In this document: in pieces, positions 38,207-48,778 of the stretch | How the letters are laid out: each line of letters begins with the position of its first letter | Position numbering within the stretch: position 1 is the stretch's first letter | NCBI GenBank assembly: GCA_015039365.1 | Contig: WION01000079.1 | Location: 62,001-126,000, forward strand | Direction: 5' to 3' | DNA: 64,000 bases | Source: Amanita rubescens | Taxonomy: Eukaryota; Basidiomycota; Agaricomycetes; Agaricales; Amanitaceae | Translations under genes and position numbers: made by a program | Notes under the pieces: generated by a model | Databases searched by the model: none | Told to the model about the DNA's origin: nothing | The model's input: the letters and a program-made list of their open reading frames with translations, nothing else

Positions 38207-38876
38207 TCTACTAGTGCTGGCTGAGGAATCTACTGTTAGTGAATTTGTTTTTTTTCTGCTGGATGCACTCAGCTATGGGAGGGGCAGGCATGTTATAATG
38301 AGGAAAAATATACCTTTCATTATCCATGGTGACAGAAGACATGCAGAAACCAATGTGTGTATCCTGAGCAATCTTGAAGGATTTGTATTGTTTGTTCAGG
38401 AACACAAGAACCACATAGAAAATGCAGATGCAGAAGCATGGCTCCTCAGTGCAGTAGCTATTGCTGCATTTGCTGAGAATAATCAAATCTGTCAGGATCT
38501 TGGTCAGCCCAAGTTTTGCCATCCAAAATAATGGCAGGAAGAGTCACTTTGAAGGGCATGACCATGCTGACTTTCTACAAGATTTTGGTTACCAAGTTTG
38601 TAAATTCAGTGGCTGGTGGTGCTTACTGAAATACGAGTCTCACCACTGTATATGCATACTGTCCTACTTAGTGTTTAAAAGTCCAGTGCAGTGAAACAAT
38701 CAGAAGGCTGATGTGGAACTGTGTTTGGCCAAAGCCGGGGCTACAGAGATCAGTCCAAAGGGAGCCTCGGGTGCAGAGAGGGTGCCAAAGATGAAGGTGA
38801 ATGAGTGGAAGGTGTCCAAAGCACTGAGGAATGAAGGGAACGAAAGGAATCGAACTCAGAACACAGATGGGGTGGT

Positions 38877-39093
38877 AATTCACTGTCTACAACTATGTAC
38901 ACAATGGTATATATGTATACTATGGAGGCACAAGGTGACCATGTGACAAATCCTGCACCGAGTCTGAGGCCTGTGCGTGCATCCGAACATGAGTGATCAT
39001 CCTCCGGGATCGAGTATAGGCTCGGTGTACTTCGGAGATCTTCAGAAGGTTTCGGAGATTGGTTCCAATGTAGCCGGAATCAGCTTGTTACAG
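38877..39093 (-). repeat. LTR-like fragment, family shared with 55727-55939
   Basis: This segment is the reverse complement of 55727-55939 with scattered differences, many of them CpG-decay changes. Read on the minus strand both start TGTAACAAGC(T/C)GATTCC and contain the same TATA-like run before CCATTGTGTAC. TGTAACA as the end, plus a TATA motif about 180 bases in, suggests an LTR. Internal coding sequence of the same element is not recognised nearby. Confidence 0.65.
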
Positions 39094-39215
39094 CAGTCCA
39101 GTTTTTCACACTATTTTTGGCACAACTGGACCCTGACTGGTTTTTTGGAATTTCCCATTTGGGTGCAACTGGACCAAAACCAGTGAAAACCAGTCTTGCA
39201 GCATTGCCAGCAGGC

Positions 39216-40784
39216 TGTCATATCCCGTTCTGGACTCCACCCACCCCAATGGATTCCTGACTATACCCCATGACCATTTTCCACTCATGTAGCATCTCAT
39301 ATCAAGCCTATACCAAAACTCCGAAAACTCCATCACAACTCCATCACAAACTCCATCACAACTCCATGCTCAGACTCCATGCTCAGACTCTGTACTTTCC
39401 CTGACATTTGCTAAGTTCCTTTCTACGTATTTTCCATACTTGTTTCACCTCTTGTTTCATCTCAGGCATCACTGATATCACCATTCCTTTGTACCATATG
39501 CTCAGCTCCACTTTCTGTTCCATATCTCCATAGTTTCATTGCTTAGCTAGTTCACATCAGAACACGGCCATACATACTAACCCCCCTTGTCAGACTATGT
39601 ATATAAGGCTTCACTTGTAACACATACAGTAGTCTGAATATTGACTTGGATTGTGCCCCAACTTGCATTGACTCCCTGTCTTTCATCGTCTACGACCCCA
39701 TCCAGACCGCTCACCCTCCAGACTCCATCTCCAGACTCCAGAGCCTTCTCCAGAAGTTTAGGCAAGACACACGTTAGCATGGCGCAGCTTGCACGCTGAA
39801 GCCTAGCCTTTCCCCACTCAATCCTGGACTCTGTTATACTCCGTCCTTCCCTGTCTGCAGCTTAGTTCCCAGGCTCCATCCCAATTAGGATCACCATCCT
39901 TACACAGGCTGTGCAGCCAGTTGCAACCGGTTTTCACTCAAAACTGCTTATGTAATAGTGAAAAATCAAATTTTATTAATATATAAGTAGATGTCATCCT
40001 AAAATGCCAAAGTATGTTGTGGGCATTGGATATGTCATTTTTCGAGATCTGACAGTTACTAAAGTAATACAAGGGGCTGCATGGGTCATGGGTGGATGCG
40101 TAAATGAGCACTTGGATGACATTGCCAAAATTAGGCTAAAGTGATGTCATTTTCTAAAATTAGACTAAGCTGTGGACGGGGAAGGATGGAGTCTGGGACC
40201 TAGTGGGGAAAGGCTAGGCTTCAGCATGCAAGCTGCGCCGTGCTAATGTGTGTCTTGCCTAAACTTCTGGAGAATGCTCTGGAGTCCGGAGGGCAAGTGG
40301 TCTGGATGGAGTCGTAGATGATGAAAGACAGGGAGTCAATGCAAGTTGGGGCACAATCCAAGTTGATATTCAGACTACTGTATGCGTTACAAGTGAGGCC
40401 TTATATATGTAGTCTGACAAGGGAAGCTATGGCTGTGTTCTGATGGGAACTAGCTAAGTGAGGAAACTATGGAGATATGGAGCAGAAAGTGGAGTTGAGC
40501 ATATGGTATGAAGGGACAATGATACCAGTGATGCCCATGATGAAACAAAGGATGAAACAAGTATGGAAAATACGTAGAAAGGAACTTAGCAAATGTCAGG
40601 GAAAGTACGGAGTCTGAGCATGGAGTTGTGACAGAGTTTGTGATGGAGTTTTCGGAGTTTTGGCATTTGGCATAGGCTTGATATGAGATGCGACATGAGT
40701 AGAAAATGGTTGTGGGGTATAGTCAGGAATCCATTGGGGTCCAAGGTCATGGAGCTTGGGTGGAGTCCAGAATGGGATATGACA
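39216..40784. mobile_element. Two LTR-like units in inverted orientation (650-base arms)
   Basis: The segment from about 39216 to 39880 is repeated in reverse complement at 40784 down to about 40150. Matching landmarks include TGTCATATCCC at both outer ends, ACTCCATCAC runs, the TATATAAGGC promoter-like box, GTCTTGCCTAAACTTCTGGAG and CAGCTTAGT at the inner ends. The 270-base centre is unrelated. Each arm has its own TATA box followed by a CACTTGTAAC-type start region, so two solo LTRs inserted in opposite directions, or a palindromic rearrangement, fit. No coding capacity remains. Confidence 0.7.
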
Positions 40785-41196
40785 CTCACATGACTTTGAA
40801 CAACTTAGAACATACATAGTCATGTCTATGAATGCTGTTTGACTTAAACTTGTAATCAGATACAAAGAGTTACTATTGTAACTTAAGTTGAGATTAACAA
40901 GTTTGTAACACCAATGGACACCTGACTATACTCCACAACCATTCCCCACTCATATGCATTGCAAATTATCTGGTATTTTTATACTATGTGAAGAAAGTTT
41001 ATTAATTGCATCCTGGAATTTTTGGATTGCAATGTAGGATCATGTTGATCATCAAATTTCCATTCAAGGACTTCTTTGAATTTGATGTATATACCAGCTA
41101 AACCTGGTGTGCCAAATTTATCTTTGAGACTAGCCTGCCCAAAAATTTTTAGCTGTATCCAAATCTTTGTGAAGATGGTGAAAAGTTGGACTGAGC
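40785..41196. other. Repeat-derived sequence, no gene
   Basis: The sequence is CpG-poor with no open frame of note. Confidence 0.35.
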
Positions 41197-41234
41197 TTAG
41201 GGAATGGCAGGGGCCCTATACCCCTGACAATCCC
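41197..41234. repeat. Copy 1 of a dispersed palindrome
   Basis: GGGAATGGCAGGGGCCCTAT and ACCCCTGACAATCCCTAG face each other as an imperfect palindrome. Related copies lie at 44825-44862, 59116-59150 and 59465-59505. None was noticed in the gene-rich half. Confidence 0.6.
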
Positions 41235-41539
41235 TAGTTTTCTGTGGCCACCCTATTTGGCATGTCACAGACCACAGAGAAGATCCAGCTGACAATGTTG
41301 TACAACTTGAATGTTTGCAGCTCAAATTTGTTGCCTTGAATCTTGATAGCTAATTGTCAAACTACCTAATTTATGGGTCTCATCCTTGATATACCCAGGA
41401 TTTCAATCATTTTTTTGTAACTGACTAAATGTCAGCTCAGCATACTAGTGGCCTGTGCCGGATGTACTCACCACTTGTGTATGGTCTCAATCATTGGGAC
41501 AGCATTCTTCATGTAGTTCTGAGCCTCTTCCTGAACTCC

Positions 41540-42345
41540 ATACAAATCCCAACACTTTACACTCCCCACATGTCCTTGTGGATTCCTTGTGGACTCCCAG
41601 ACTCCTCAGGACACCCCAGGACACCCTGTAGACTCCTGATAAATTGACATAAAATGTGCCTTCCAACCAGGAGTGGACAAGGACTCCTTGTGGACTCCTC
41701 ATTGACTGCAAAAAAGCGAAAAATGCCAGGAGTCATCCCACCAGGCATGGACTGGGAGTCCTTGTGGAGTCCTGCTCACTCCTTGTTCACTGCAAAAAAA
41801 GAAGTGAGTGAAAATTGCAAGGACTGGACAGGAGTCCCTGTGGAGTCCTGCTCACTCCCACTAACTTGTCATCACTGCAACAATGGCAACAGAAATCTGT
41901 TGCACTAGATAATGCTACATAACAGTGAATCTAAATAACTACAAAACTATTCAAAACCATCATCTGTGCCAATCAATACCAACACCATCACCACCACTAT
42001 CATCATCACCATACCTAGTATGGCCCACTTTTTTCCTGCTCTGATTGTTTGTTGATGACATGTCTTGTCTATCTATCTAATCTATCTAATCTTATCTCCA
42101 CTGTCTCCCCTTTCCTGAGGGGTGCTGGGGGATGTGTGCCAGATGCCCCCTCCTTATATACCTGTGGGCCTGTGCACAGACCAACTGGTCATGTCACATG
42201 ACCACATAAACAGGAATGAAACAAGGAGTCCTGGCTCACTCCTAGCACATTTTGGCCTGGGATGAGGGGTCTTCTGGGGAGGTGGGAGTCTGGGAATGTC
42301 CCTCTGGAGTCCTGGGAATTCCCAGGAGTCCACAAGGAATGTGTA
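41540..42345. repeat. GGAGTCC/GGACTCC-rich arrays flanking a decayed unit
   Basis: Many copies of (A/C)AGGAGTCC or its complement GGACTCCT cluster at 41575-41870 and again at 42215-42345, on both strands. The layout resembles the subterminal repeat clusters of the 58645-61110 element but uses another word. A decayed DNA transposon with repeated transposase-binding sites would explain it. Ends and target duplication were not identified. Confidence 0.35.
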
Positions 42346-42804
42346 GGGGAAGGTAAAGACCTCAAGATTCCTGGAGAGACATTTTTGAAGGTAGATGTTG
42401 AGATTGCGAGTGCCAGTAGGAGGCCAACAGAGCCAAAGTTTTTGTCCTTCAATGTGTTGGATGAGCTGGGAACATCTGCAATAATCCATATGGGGGCCTG
42501 TGATGGCTCCTATCAGGATGACACAGCTTGCCCAAAGTGGCACTTTGGGAGGCTGTACTACTTGAGGCTGTACTTGAGGCTCTTTGCTCAATTTCTTCTT
42601 TTCAGTGCTTGGAGTCCTCCTCTGCTCATACACAACCCACTCATACACAGTATTTGTGCAGACCTTGAACTGCTCCAGCAAAAGGTTGACCCCACCTAAG
42701 CCAGAACTGGATGCAGGGATGGTGAGAGCACCAATTTGGGTCACCTCTTCAATGGGATCAGAGCAACATCCAACTCTGGAAAAGACGAGTGATGTTATCA
42801 CCAT
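42154..42804 (-). CDS. JmjC-like (cupin) ORF of the repeat region
   Basis: This 216-codon frame contains GAITGPHMDYCRCSQLIQHI, then EGQKLWLCWPPT. That resembles the JmjC core: an HXD iron-binding pair (HMD), then a G-K-LW strand and a proline turn. The third iron ligand and the remaining strands are not obvious, so it is partial or degraded. JmjC-like genes are common passengers in agaricomycete repeat landscapes. It overlaps the GGAGTCC-rich arrays, which supports an element origin. Activity is doubtful. Confidence 0.35.
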   Translation of the reverse strand: MVITSLVFSRVGCCSDPIEEVTQIGALTIPASSSGLGGVNLLLEQFKVCTNTVYEWVVYEQRRTPSTEKKKLSKEPQVQPQVVQPPKVPLWASCVILIGAITGPHMDYCRCSQLIQHIEGQKLWLCWPPTGTRNLNIYLQKCLSRNLEVFTFPYTFLVDSWEFPGLQRDIPRLPPPQKTPHPRPKCARSEPGLLVSFLFMWSCDMTSWSVHRPTGI

Positions 42805-44824
42805 GCCAACTGAGATGTGATCTGCAGGACCACCAAGTATGGAATTGACAATACTTATATGGACACCATCATTGCATGCTCAAAGTAAGTCTTCCACCAC
42901 ATGTAATGCATTTGGTTTGAGCTTGAGATGATTGGTATGAGTGTGAATGATTCTGATGTGTTTTAATTTTGGCCCATGAGGCCATGATGGAACCACAAAT
43001 GACAAGGCTGCTAACTTCCATAGGATTCTCCATCCCTCCAAATACTGTGTCCTCCATCCCTCTATATGCTGCAGCTCCTGGTCTTTGGCAAAGAGTCAAT
43101 AGGTGGACTCTCCCATCAATGAAATTCACCCATTATCCATGCATTTTGGGGGGATGGAAGAGCTAAAGAAAACTCAGAAAGGTTTTTGGCAGAGAGAACT
43201 GGGTATTACATGCCTGTACCATATGTTGCTGCCTTTTTCCCTTCCTTCTCCAACTTATGCACATGATTCAAACTGTGCCAACCTTTCCAAGGAAACAAAC
43301 TAAGTTTGTGGCCTCTGGTCTTCCATACAAGAACACTGATGCGTCTGACAGTGGTCTAAGTGGAACACACCGCAGCGAGATCATCAGACTCAGGTGCGAG
43401 AGAAACAACAACCTAAACACCAAACCACTCAAACACCTAAACAGCGAGAGAGTCAGCAAGTGGGTATAGGAGATATGGGGATAGTTGGTTGGATTAAGAT
43501 AACCAGACGACTCTGCAAATGAGCTGAAAGGTCTATGGATAGTGTAGTATTGGAGAACGTAGATGTTGAGAGTGCAAGAATCAAAGTTGAAAGTGATACC
43601 AAGATGTCAAAAGTGATGGCACCTGTCGATAAGGCTGAACACTAATGTCAAGAGAAGTTGAGAAGTCAAGATGACACAAAAGATGATAAAGACGCAGAGG
43701 ATGATGAAGATGCAGAGAAGAATGATAGTGACGACACTTGTCAATAATGAAGGCAAGGGTGAGACAGCTATATGCAGTTACTCAGAAGCGTAAAGTGAAA
43801 CTCAAATGAAGGGGAGAGGGAATCTGTCTTATTTGACTAAGTATGTACAGTTTAAATAGTGCTATGAGTCAAGACTAAATCTAAGATGTAAAATGGAGGT
43901 TTGACAGGTTTAAGTAATGAAACGCAAGGTGAAACAGGGATATGGTGCTAGTTGTTTGACAGAATGTGTCTAATAAAGTTAGCATTGGGCTGACATGTTG
44001 GATACCATTCTTAAATGGGTACTAAGTGGCATTACTGTCGTGTCGGGACTAAACTACTAGCCTTGTTTCTTTTTGGGATGTAAGAATGTAGGGCGGGACT
44101 CGCATCCTTGCGACTATAGGCAGTCCATAGGTGTGTTGTCGTGAGGCTATTTGTTGGCAGGTGTGTGTCCATGTGCCTGTATCGGTCTAGATTGATGAGC
44201 TAGGCTGCATTGAGCAATTTGGTCAATTGGTGATAGCCAAGAGAGGCGTAGTCAATGGTGGATGTTGGAGGGGATGTCTGGGAAGTCATGGGCTATAGGT
44301 GGGATGCGAGCACATCGTACCGGTGAAAGTGTCACGAGTGGAAAGCATCAGTAGCAATGTCGGGCAACTGGATAGTTGTCATGTAGCGTATTGGAACTGA
44401 ACACTGAGTGGCAGTACATAGCTGGCTGAGTAAGCCAGTCTAGAGATCGTCGATAAAGGTTGATTATCTGGTCAGTGCGATGTCGGTCTCATCAACACTT
44501 ATGGACCTCTAAAGGCCACTATATTGCTGTGGCCAAAGAGATGTTCTACAAGTTGTTTGGCAGGAATCAAGGAGGCCTGGCACTGAATGGGCCTGTCATG
44601 ATGACTTCCTCCAATTTGTTGTCTATCATTGGCCAACATCAGGTCGTTGGTGCACAATCTTATGGGGGAGAGTCTCCAAGTGTGATGATTCTCCCAATGA
44701 GATTGGGATTAACAATAGCCTGATTGCTTAGGCAGAGGTGGTAAGTTCTTTTCTCAAGATATGCTAAAGTTAACTAATTTATGCTCTCTTGTAGGCCAAT
44801 ATAAATCCAGACACCCACTTACCA
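42805..44824. other. Decayed repeats, no intact gene
   Basis: A stretch at 43540-43740 still translates in one frame with an internal stop into a Lys/Glu/Asp-rich peptide (DDTKDDKDAEDDEDAEK), which looks like a dead coding exon. The rest has no signal. Confidence 0.35.
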
Positions 44825-44862
44825 GTAGGGAATGGCAAGGGTATACCCCTGATGATCCCTAC
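44825..44862. repeat. Copy 2 of the dispersed palindrome
   Basis: GTAGGGAATGGCAAGGGTAT is followed by ACCCCTGATGATCCCTAC. It shares the CCAGTAGGGAATG edge with the copy at 59116-59150 read in reverse. Confidence 0.6.
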
Positions 44863-47171
44863 TTACCAGCCCCCCTATACAACCTGATCACCATGGTTCT
44901 CCTTCATGAGTTGTCACACACATTTACCAAACATCTATTCAACAACATCATTACCCCTGAGGGGGTTGGACCCACTGAAACAGAAACAGAAACAGGGTGT
45001 CAGGGTGGCTTGTGGAAAAAGGACTGATGGGAGGGATAGTATTGGCCTCCTCGGATTGCAAAGCCAATGTTGGTTGCATGGGGGCCATTGACAGAGTAGT
45101 ACTGGAGATGGCAGATGGCTCATCCAGCATCATTGGTAAATTGACTCCCAGTATAATTTCCAGCCAAAGCAAGGCTAATGACCACCTATAGTCTATAGAC
45201 ATTGATAGTGCTAAGTGCATACTTGGGTCATTTGGCAGCTCACACCTGATTTGCCCATCATCCCTCAACTTGCTCAAATCACCAGGTGGAGACTTCGTGC
45301 TCAAGTCACAGAGTCAAGTCCTATTCCCAAGCAAGATAAAGTTGCTTTTGTAGGTCTGGGTTTCACTTCTTATTTAGGATCAGACAGGTGTAGTAGTCCA
45401 GTACATCAATTTGTACTTTCATAACATATCATCAGAGATGCAAGCTATGCATAACTTGAAAAAGATTGAACCATTTTCTTTTCCTCACTACTCTCACTTC
45501 CCCCACTCTCACTTCCTTTACTTGTTGCTTGTCTTTCTTCTGATTATTGCTTCCCCCACACTCACTTTCTTTATTTGTTAATCATCTTTCTTCCAATTAT
45601 TACTTGTCTTCCTTCCGATGCCAACTACTGTCATTAGCACTGGGACTCCTGCTTGGCAACTGTCTTTGCCCCAACATGCACAAATCACCCAGGTTCTTTG
45701 CAATTGCAAGAAAACTCTATTTGTGGATGGGGTTTATCGGCAGCAACCAGTTGATGCTAATGAGTCATGTCTCTGCCAACATAAATGGTGGATGCATATT
45801 CTTCCTTTGTCCCCATCACAATCTGCCCCTCCATGCACTGTGGGGGTTATCATTCATTAGTAGGTCCCTCAACTAGCTTGTGGTATGTTAGACACTCATG
45901 CAAAAATGTATAGACTGACAGACTCAACACTGGACCCTGCATATGCAGTGCACCTTGTGACAATGCTCATGGGTTGCCAGTCTCTTTGGAGCCCTGTGCC
46001 AGGATTTCCATGACTGTCATAGCAAGAACCCCCCCAGACTTGCATACTCAGATGCTGGCACATCGCTTATTCATAAATTGACAGCCCCTGACTCCCTCCC
46101 TACTGCTGCCACCAATCAGCAATGAAGGGAGGCTGCAGAATGCCACCACTGTCCCAGTACCATGACCTGAGCTCAATGCTCTTGAACTTCAAGCTCTTCT
46201 TGGGTTCAATGCCCATCCACTCCTTTACCACCCACTTTGGATTCAGGAGAGTCATCTCCAACTGTTGTTGAATTTAATTGTGCTCTCTGGCCATTTGTTG
46301 TGAGTTATGAATTTGAACTTTAATTCTATTAAATGTACATATATGCAAATGATCTTGGATATGTGACCAGGATAGAGGTTAAGTCTCTGGTCAGCATATG
46401 TTTTGTCCCATGCCTCTTGGTTCCGATTGAGGGCAATGTCACTGGAGATGAGAGTCATGAGATGGAAGGGGATGGGAAGAAACATCAAAGAAAATGGTGC
46501 CCTCGACATATACATCCCAAACTTAATATAATTCAAGATGGCATCAAAACTATACTGATATGGATGTCCATCACATCACGCATCATGACGAGCTGTTGAA
46601 GCTTGTTTTACCTCCCAATGGTCCAAGACGATAGGTTGGACCATGCTTGGGTTGTCAAACACAATTTGAGGTCTCCTAAGTAGATACTGCCATGTGAATT
46701 GGCAGTGTATTCAAATTTTGTTGGCTTCATATGAAACTCAGGGATAATGCCAATACTGTCAACTGCTTCACTTATGTTTGATATGGCATGCAGGACAATT
46801 GTGTTGACCAATATGCGGCATCCAGCCTCTGACTGAAAGTTGTCAGATTTGAGATTTGAAACAGATGGAATTGAAATGCACACAAAGAAAGAATCTGAAA
46901 GATACATACATATGTCCGAATCACAGAGATGAAGTTTTTTGTCTGCTCAAAGGTCAACCTCTTGCTTTGGGTGCCTTCTTTTAAATCAACATCCAATATT
47001 TTGTCTCCCAAGTGGCTATGGTATGTCGGGATTGTACATATATCCCAACAATATAATACTCAGATAGGTCCCCCTTGCTGCTGTCACCTCCCACCCTGGG
47101 CCACCCAACCCTGTTGTTGCTTGCCTCTCCTGTGCTGAGCCTCCTGCCCAACATAGTTGTGGCCATATAGT
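44863..47171. other. Decayed mobile-element sequence
   Basis: Short open frames only. Small coding-like islands remain near 45620-45860 (CNCKKTLFVDG, CLCQHKWWMH), but no family could be fixed. It lies upstream of the Helitron fragment and may be part of it. Confidence 0.35.
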
Positions 47172-47560
47172 ACTATGGACATTGAGTGCACACACTGCGA
47201 AGCTCTTCATTGGCTCAATGAGAAAATCACAACCTCATCTGCCACCTCTCCATCATTTGGGCATGTGCTGCAATCATGGCAAGATCACCCTTCCATCTTT
47301 GGGAGTTCCACCTCCTGCACTTCAAGCACTGCTTAGTGGGGATGATGTGTGGGCAAAGAATTTCAGAGAGTATATATGGGCTTATAACCAAACTTTTGCA
47401 TTTACCTCTCTTGGTGTCAAGGAAGATCACACTGTCAACCATTGCAATGGTCCTCCTGTATTTTGCATTTAGGGCAAGCTTACCCATTGGTCTGGCAGTT
47501 TTCTCCCACAGCCTGAGCACTTGTCCATTGGACTTAGCCTACTTTGTCAAGTGTGCATAG
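47172..47560 (+). pseudogene. Helitron Rep/helicase N-terminal fragment, frame-broken
   Basis: The translation ECTHCEALHWLNEKI, then in the next frame MCCNHGKITLPSLGVPPPAL, QALLSGDDVWAKNFREYIWA and YNQTFAFTSLGVKEDH, is the conserved N-terminal region found at the start of Helitron_like_N domains in fungi. It has a zinc-binding C-X2-C, the CCxHGK strand and the F-R-YN-xFAFTS block. A one-base frame break lies between the first and second pieces near 47265. The catalytic Rep motif and helicase are missing, so it is a dead fragment. Confidence 0.7.
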
Positions 47561-47814
47561 TGTGGACACATCATAGGTGGAGATTGACATGATCATAACA
47601 AAATGTGTCCTCATGTACTGGGTCTCCTGAAGCATTGATAATCCAATGTTTTTCTTATTTCAACCAGCTAATGGATTGGTTATCAAGATAGATGTTTTGC
47701 ACTTTCCTGTAGGCACAATTCAGAGGGCATTCTTTGGATTGTAATGGAGCAACGGTGAACAGGGTGGAGGTGTAGGCATTAAAGCTATGTGCTCAGAGAG
47801 GAGTCTAGTTTTAT

Positions 47815-48084
47815 TGTTACATTTGTTCACACACTGTTGAGTCAAGCCTACAGGTACCGTAGGTTCCACAAGGGAGTTCCAGCACTTAAGCGCAAACAAG
47901 TATGAGAGGTGTTATTGGATAAGTCCTCAAGGGATCTTAGATGATAACGAGACAGTTTGACTGTTAAAACTAGACTGAGATCTAGTTGTATATTTGCATG
48001 GTTTTATAGTACAAGTTACATACACAAATATGGTAAGTAAAAGCATGTGATTGAAAATGATAACATGTGAATATTGCCGGCATG
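47815..48084 (-). repeat. Truncated, decayed LTR of the gypsy family
   Basis: This block starts TGTTACATTTGTTCA and follows the intact LTR at 48085 for about 250 bases, through GGTACCGTAGGTTCC, GGGAGTTCC and AAACTAGAC, then stops where the intact LTR begins. It differs mainly by CpG loss and small indels, so it is an older partial copy next to the younger element. Confidence 0.75.
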
Positions 48085-48514
48085 TGTTACGTTTGTTCAT
48101 TCACTGATAAGTCAAGCCTATCAGGTACCGTAGGTTCCTCAAGGGAGTTCCGGCACTTAAGAACGTTCAAAGAATAAGAGTGTTATCGTATAAGTCCTCA
48201 AGGGAGCTTAGACGATAACGAGACAGATTTTGACTGTTAAAACTAGACTAAGGTCTAGTTGTATATTTGCGTAGTTTATATAGTACAAGGTATATACGCA
48301 AATATAGTAAGTAGGAATGCATGTGATAACGAAACAGCTACATGTGATAATGGAACGGTTTACATGTGATAATCGACATGCATGTGATAAAATAGAATAG
48401 CATATGATAAACGATGAATGTTCCAGAAGGAACGCATATGCAATCAATGACGTAGGAGGGATGACATAGATGATAAGATAAGAAAAAGATAGGCCATGAT
48501 GTACGTTTGTAACA
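48085..48514 (-). repeat. 3' LTR of the Ty3/gypsy element
   Basis: The 430-base unit has perfect terminal inverted hexamers, TGTTAC at one end and GTAACA at the other. On the minus strand it is preceded by a polypurine tract and contains a TATATAA box. Two short internal near-repeats with CATGTGATAA occur near 48320-48410. Its orientation agrees with the minus-strand coding genes to its right. Confidence 0.85.
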
Positions 48515-48529
48515 TAGCCCTTCTCCTAC
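48515..48529 (-). promoter_or_regulatory. Polypurine tract of the gypsy element
   Basis: On the minus strand GTAGGAGAAGGGCTA directly precedes the TGTTAC start of the 3' LTR, the usual position of the plus-strand primer of reverse transcription. Confidence 0.7.
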
Positions 48530-48778
48530 ATACGAAGTCCAATATTCACCGAATATTGAATTTACTTGTGACTACGTGTCACGATTGTGTTCGGCATCGC
48601 TGTCGTAGGTGTAAGCGTCTTCATTTCCTTGCCAGGGATGACGGCGGCGGCGGCGGTTGTCAGTAAGTCATTCTTGAAGAGTCGGTCGCTCTTCTCGTGT
48701 ATTCGAGGCGGTCATAGTGGCGACGGGTCGTGTCGACTGTCCTCATGTGGATTGGCCTCGGCGGTTTCCAAGGTTTCG

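Noticed and set aside
38845..38862. Box B-like GAGTTCGATTCC on the minus strand, suggesting a tRNA or SINE
   Set aside because: No A box, acceptor stem or cloverleaf could be drawn around it.
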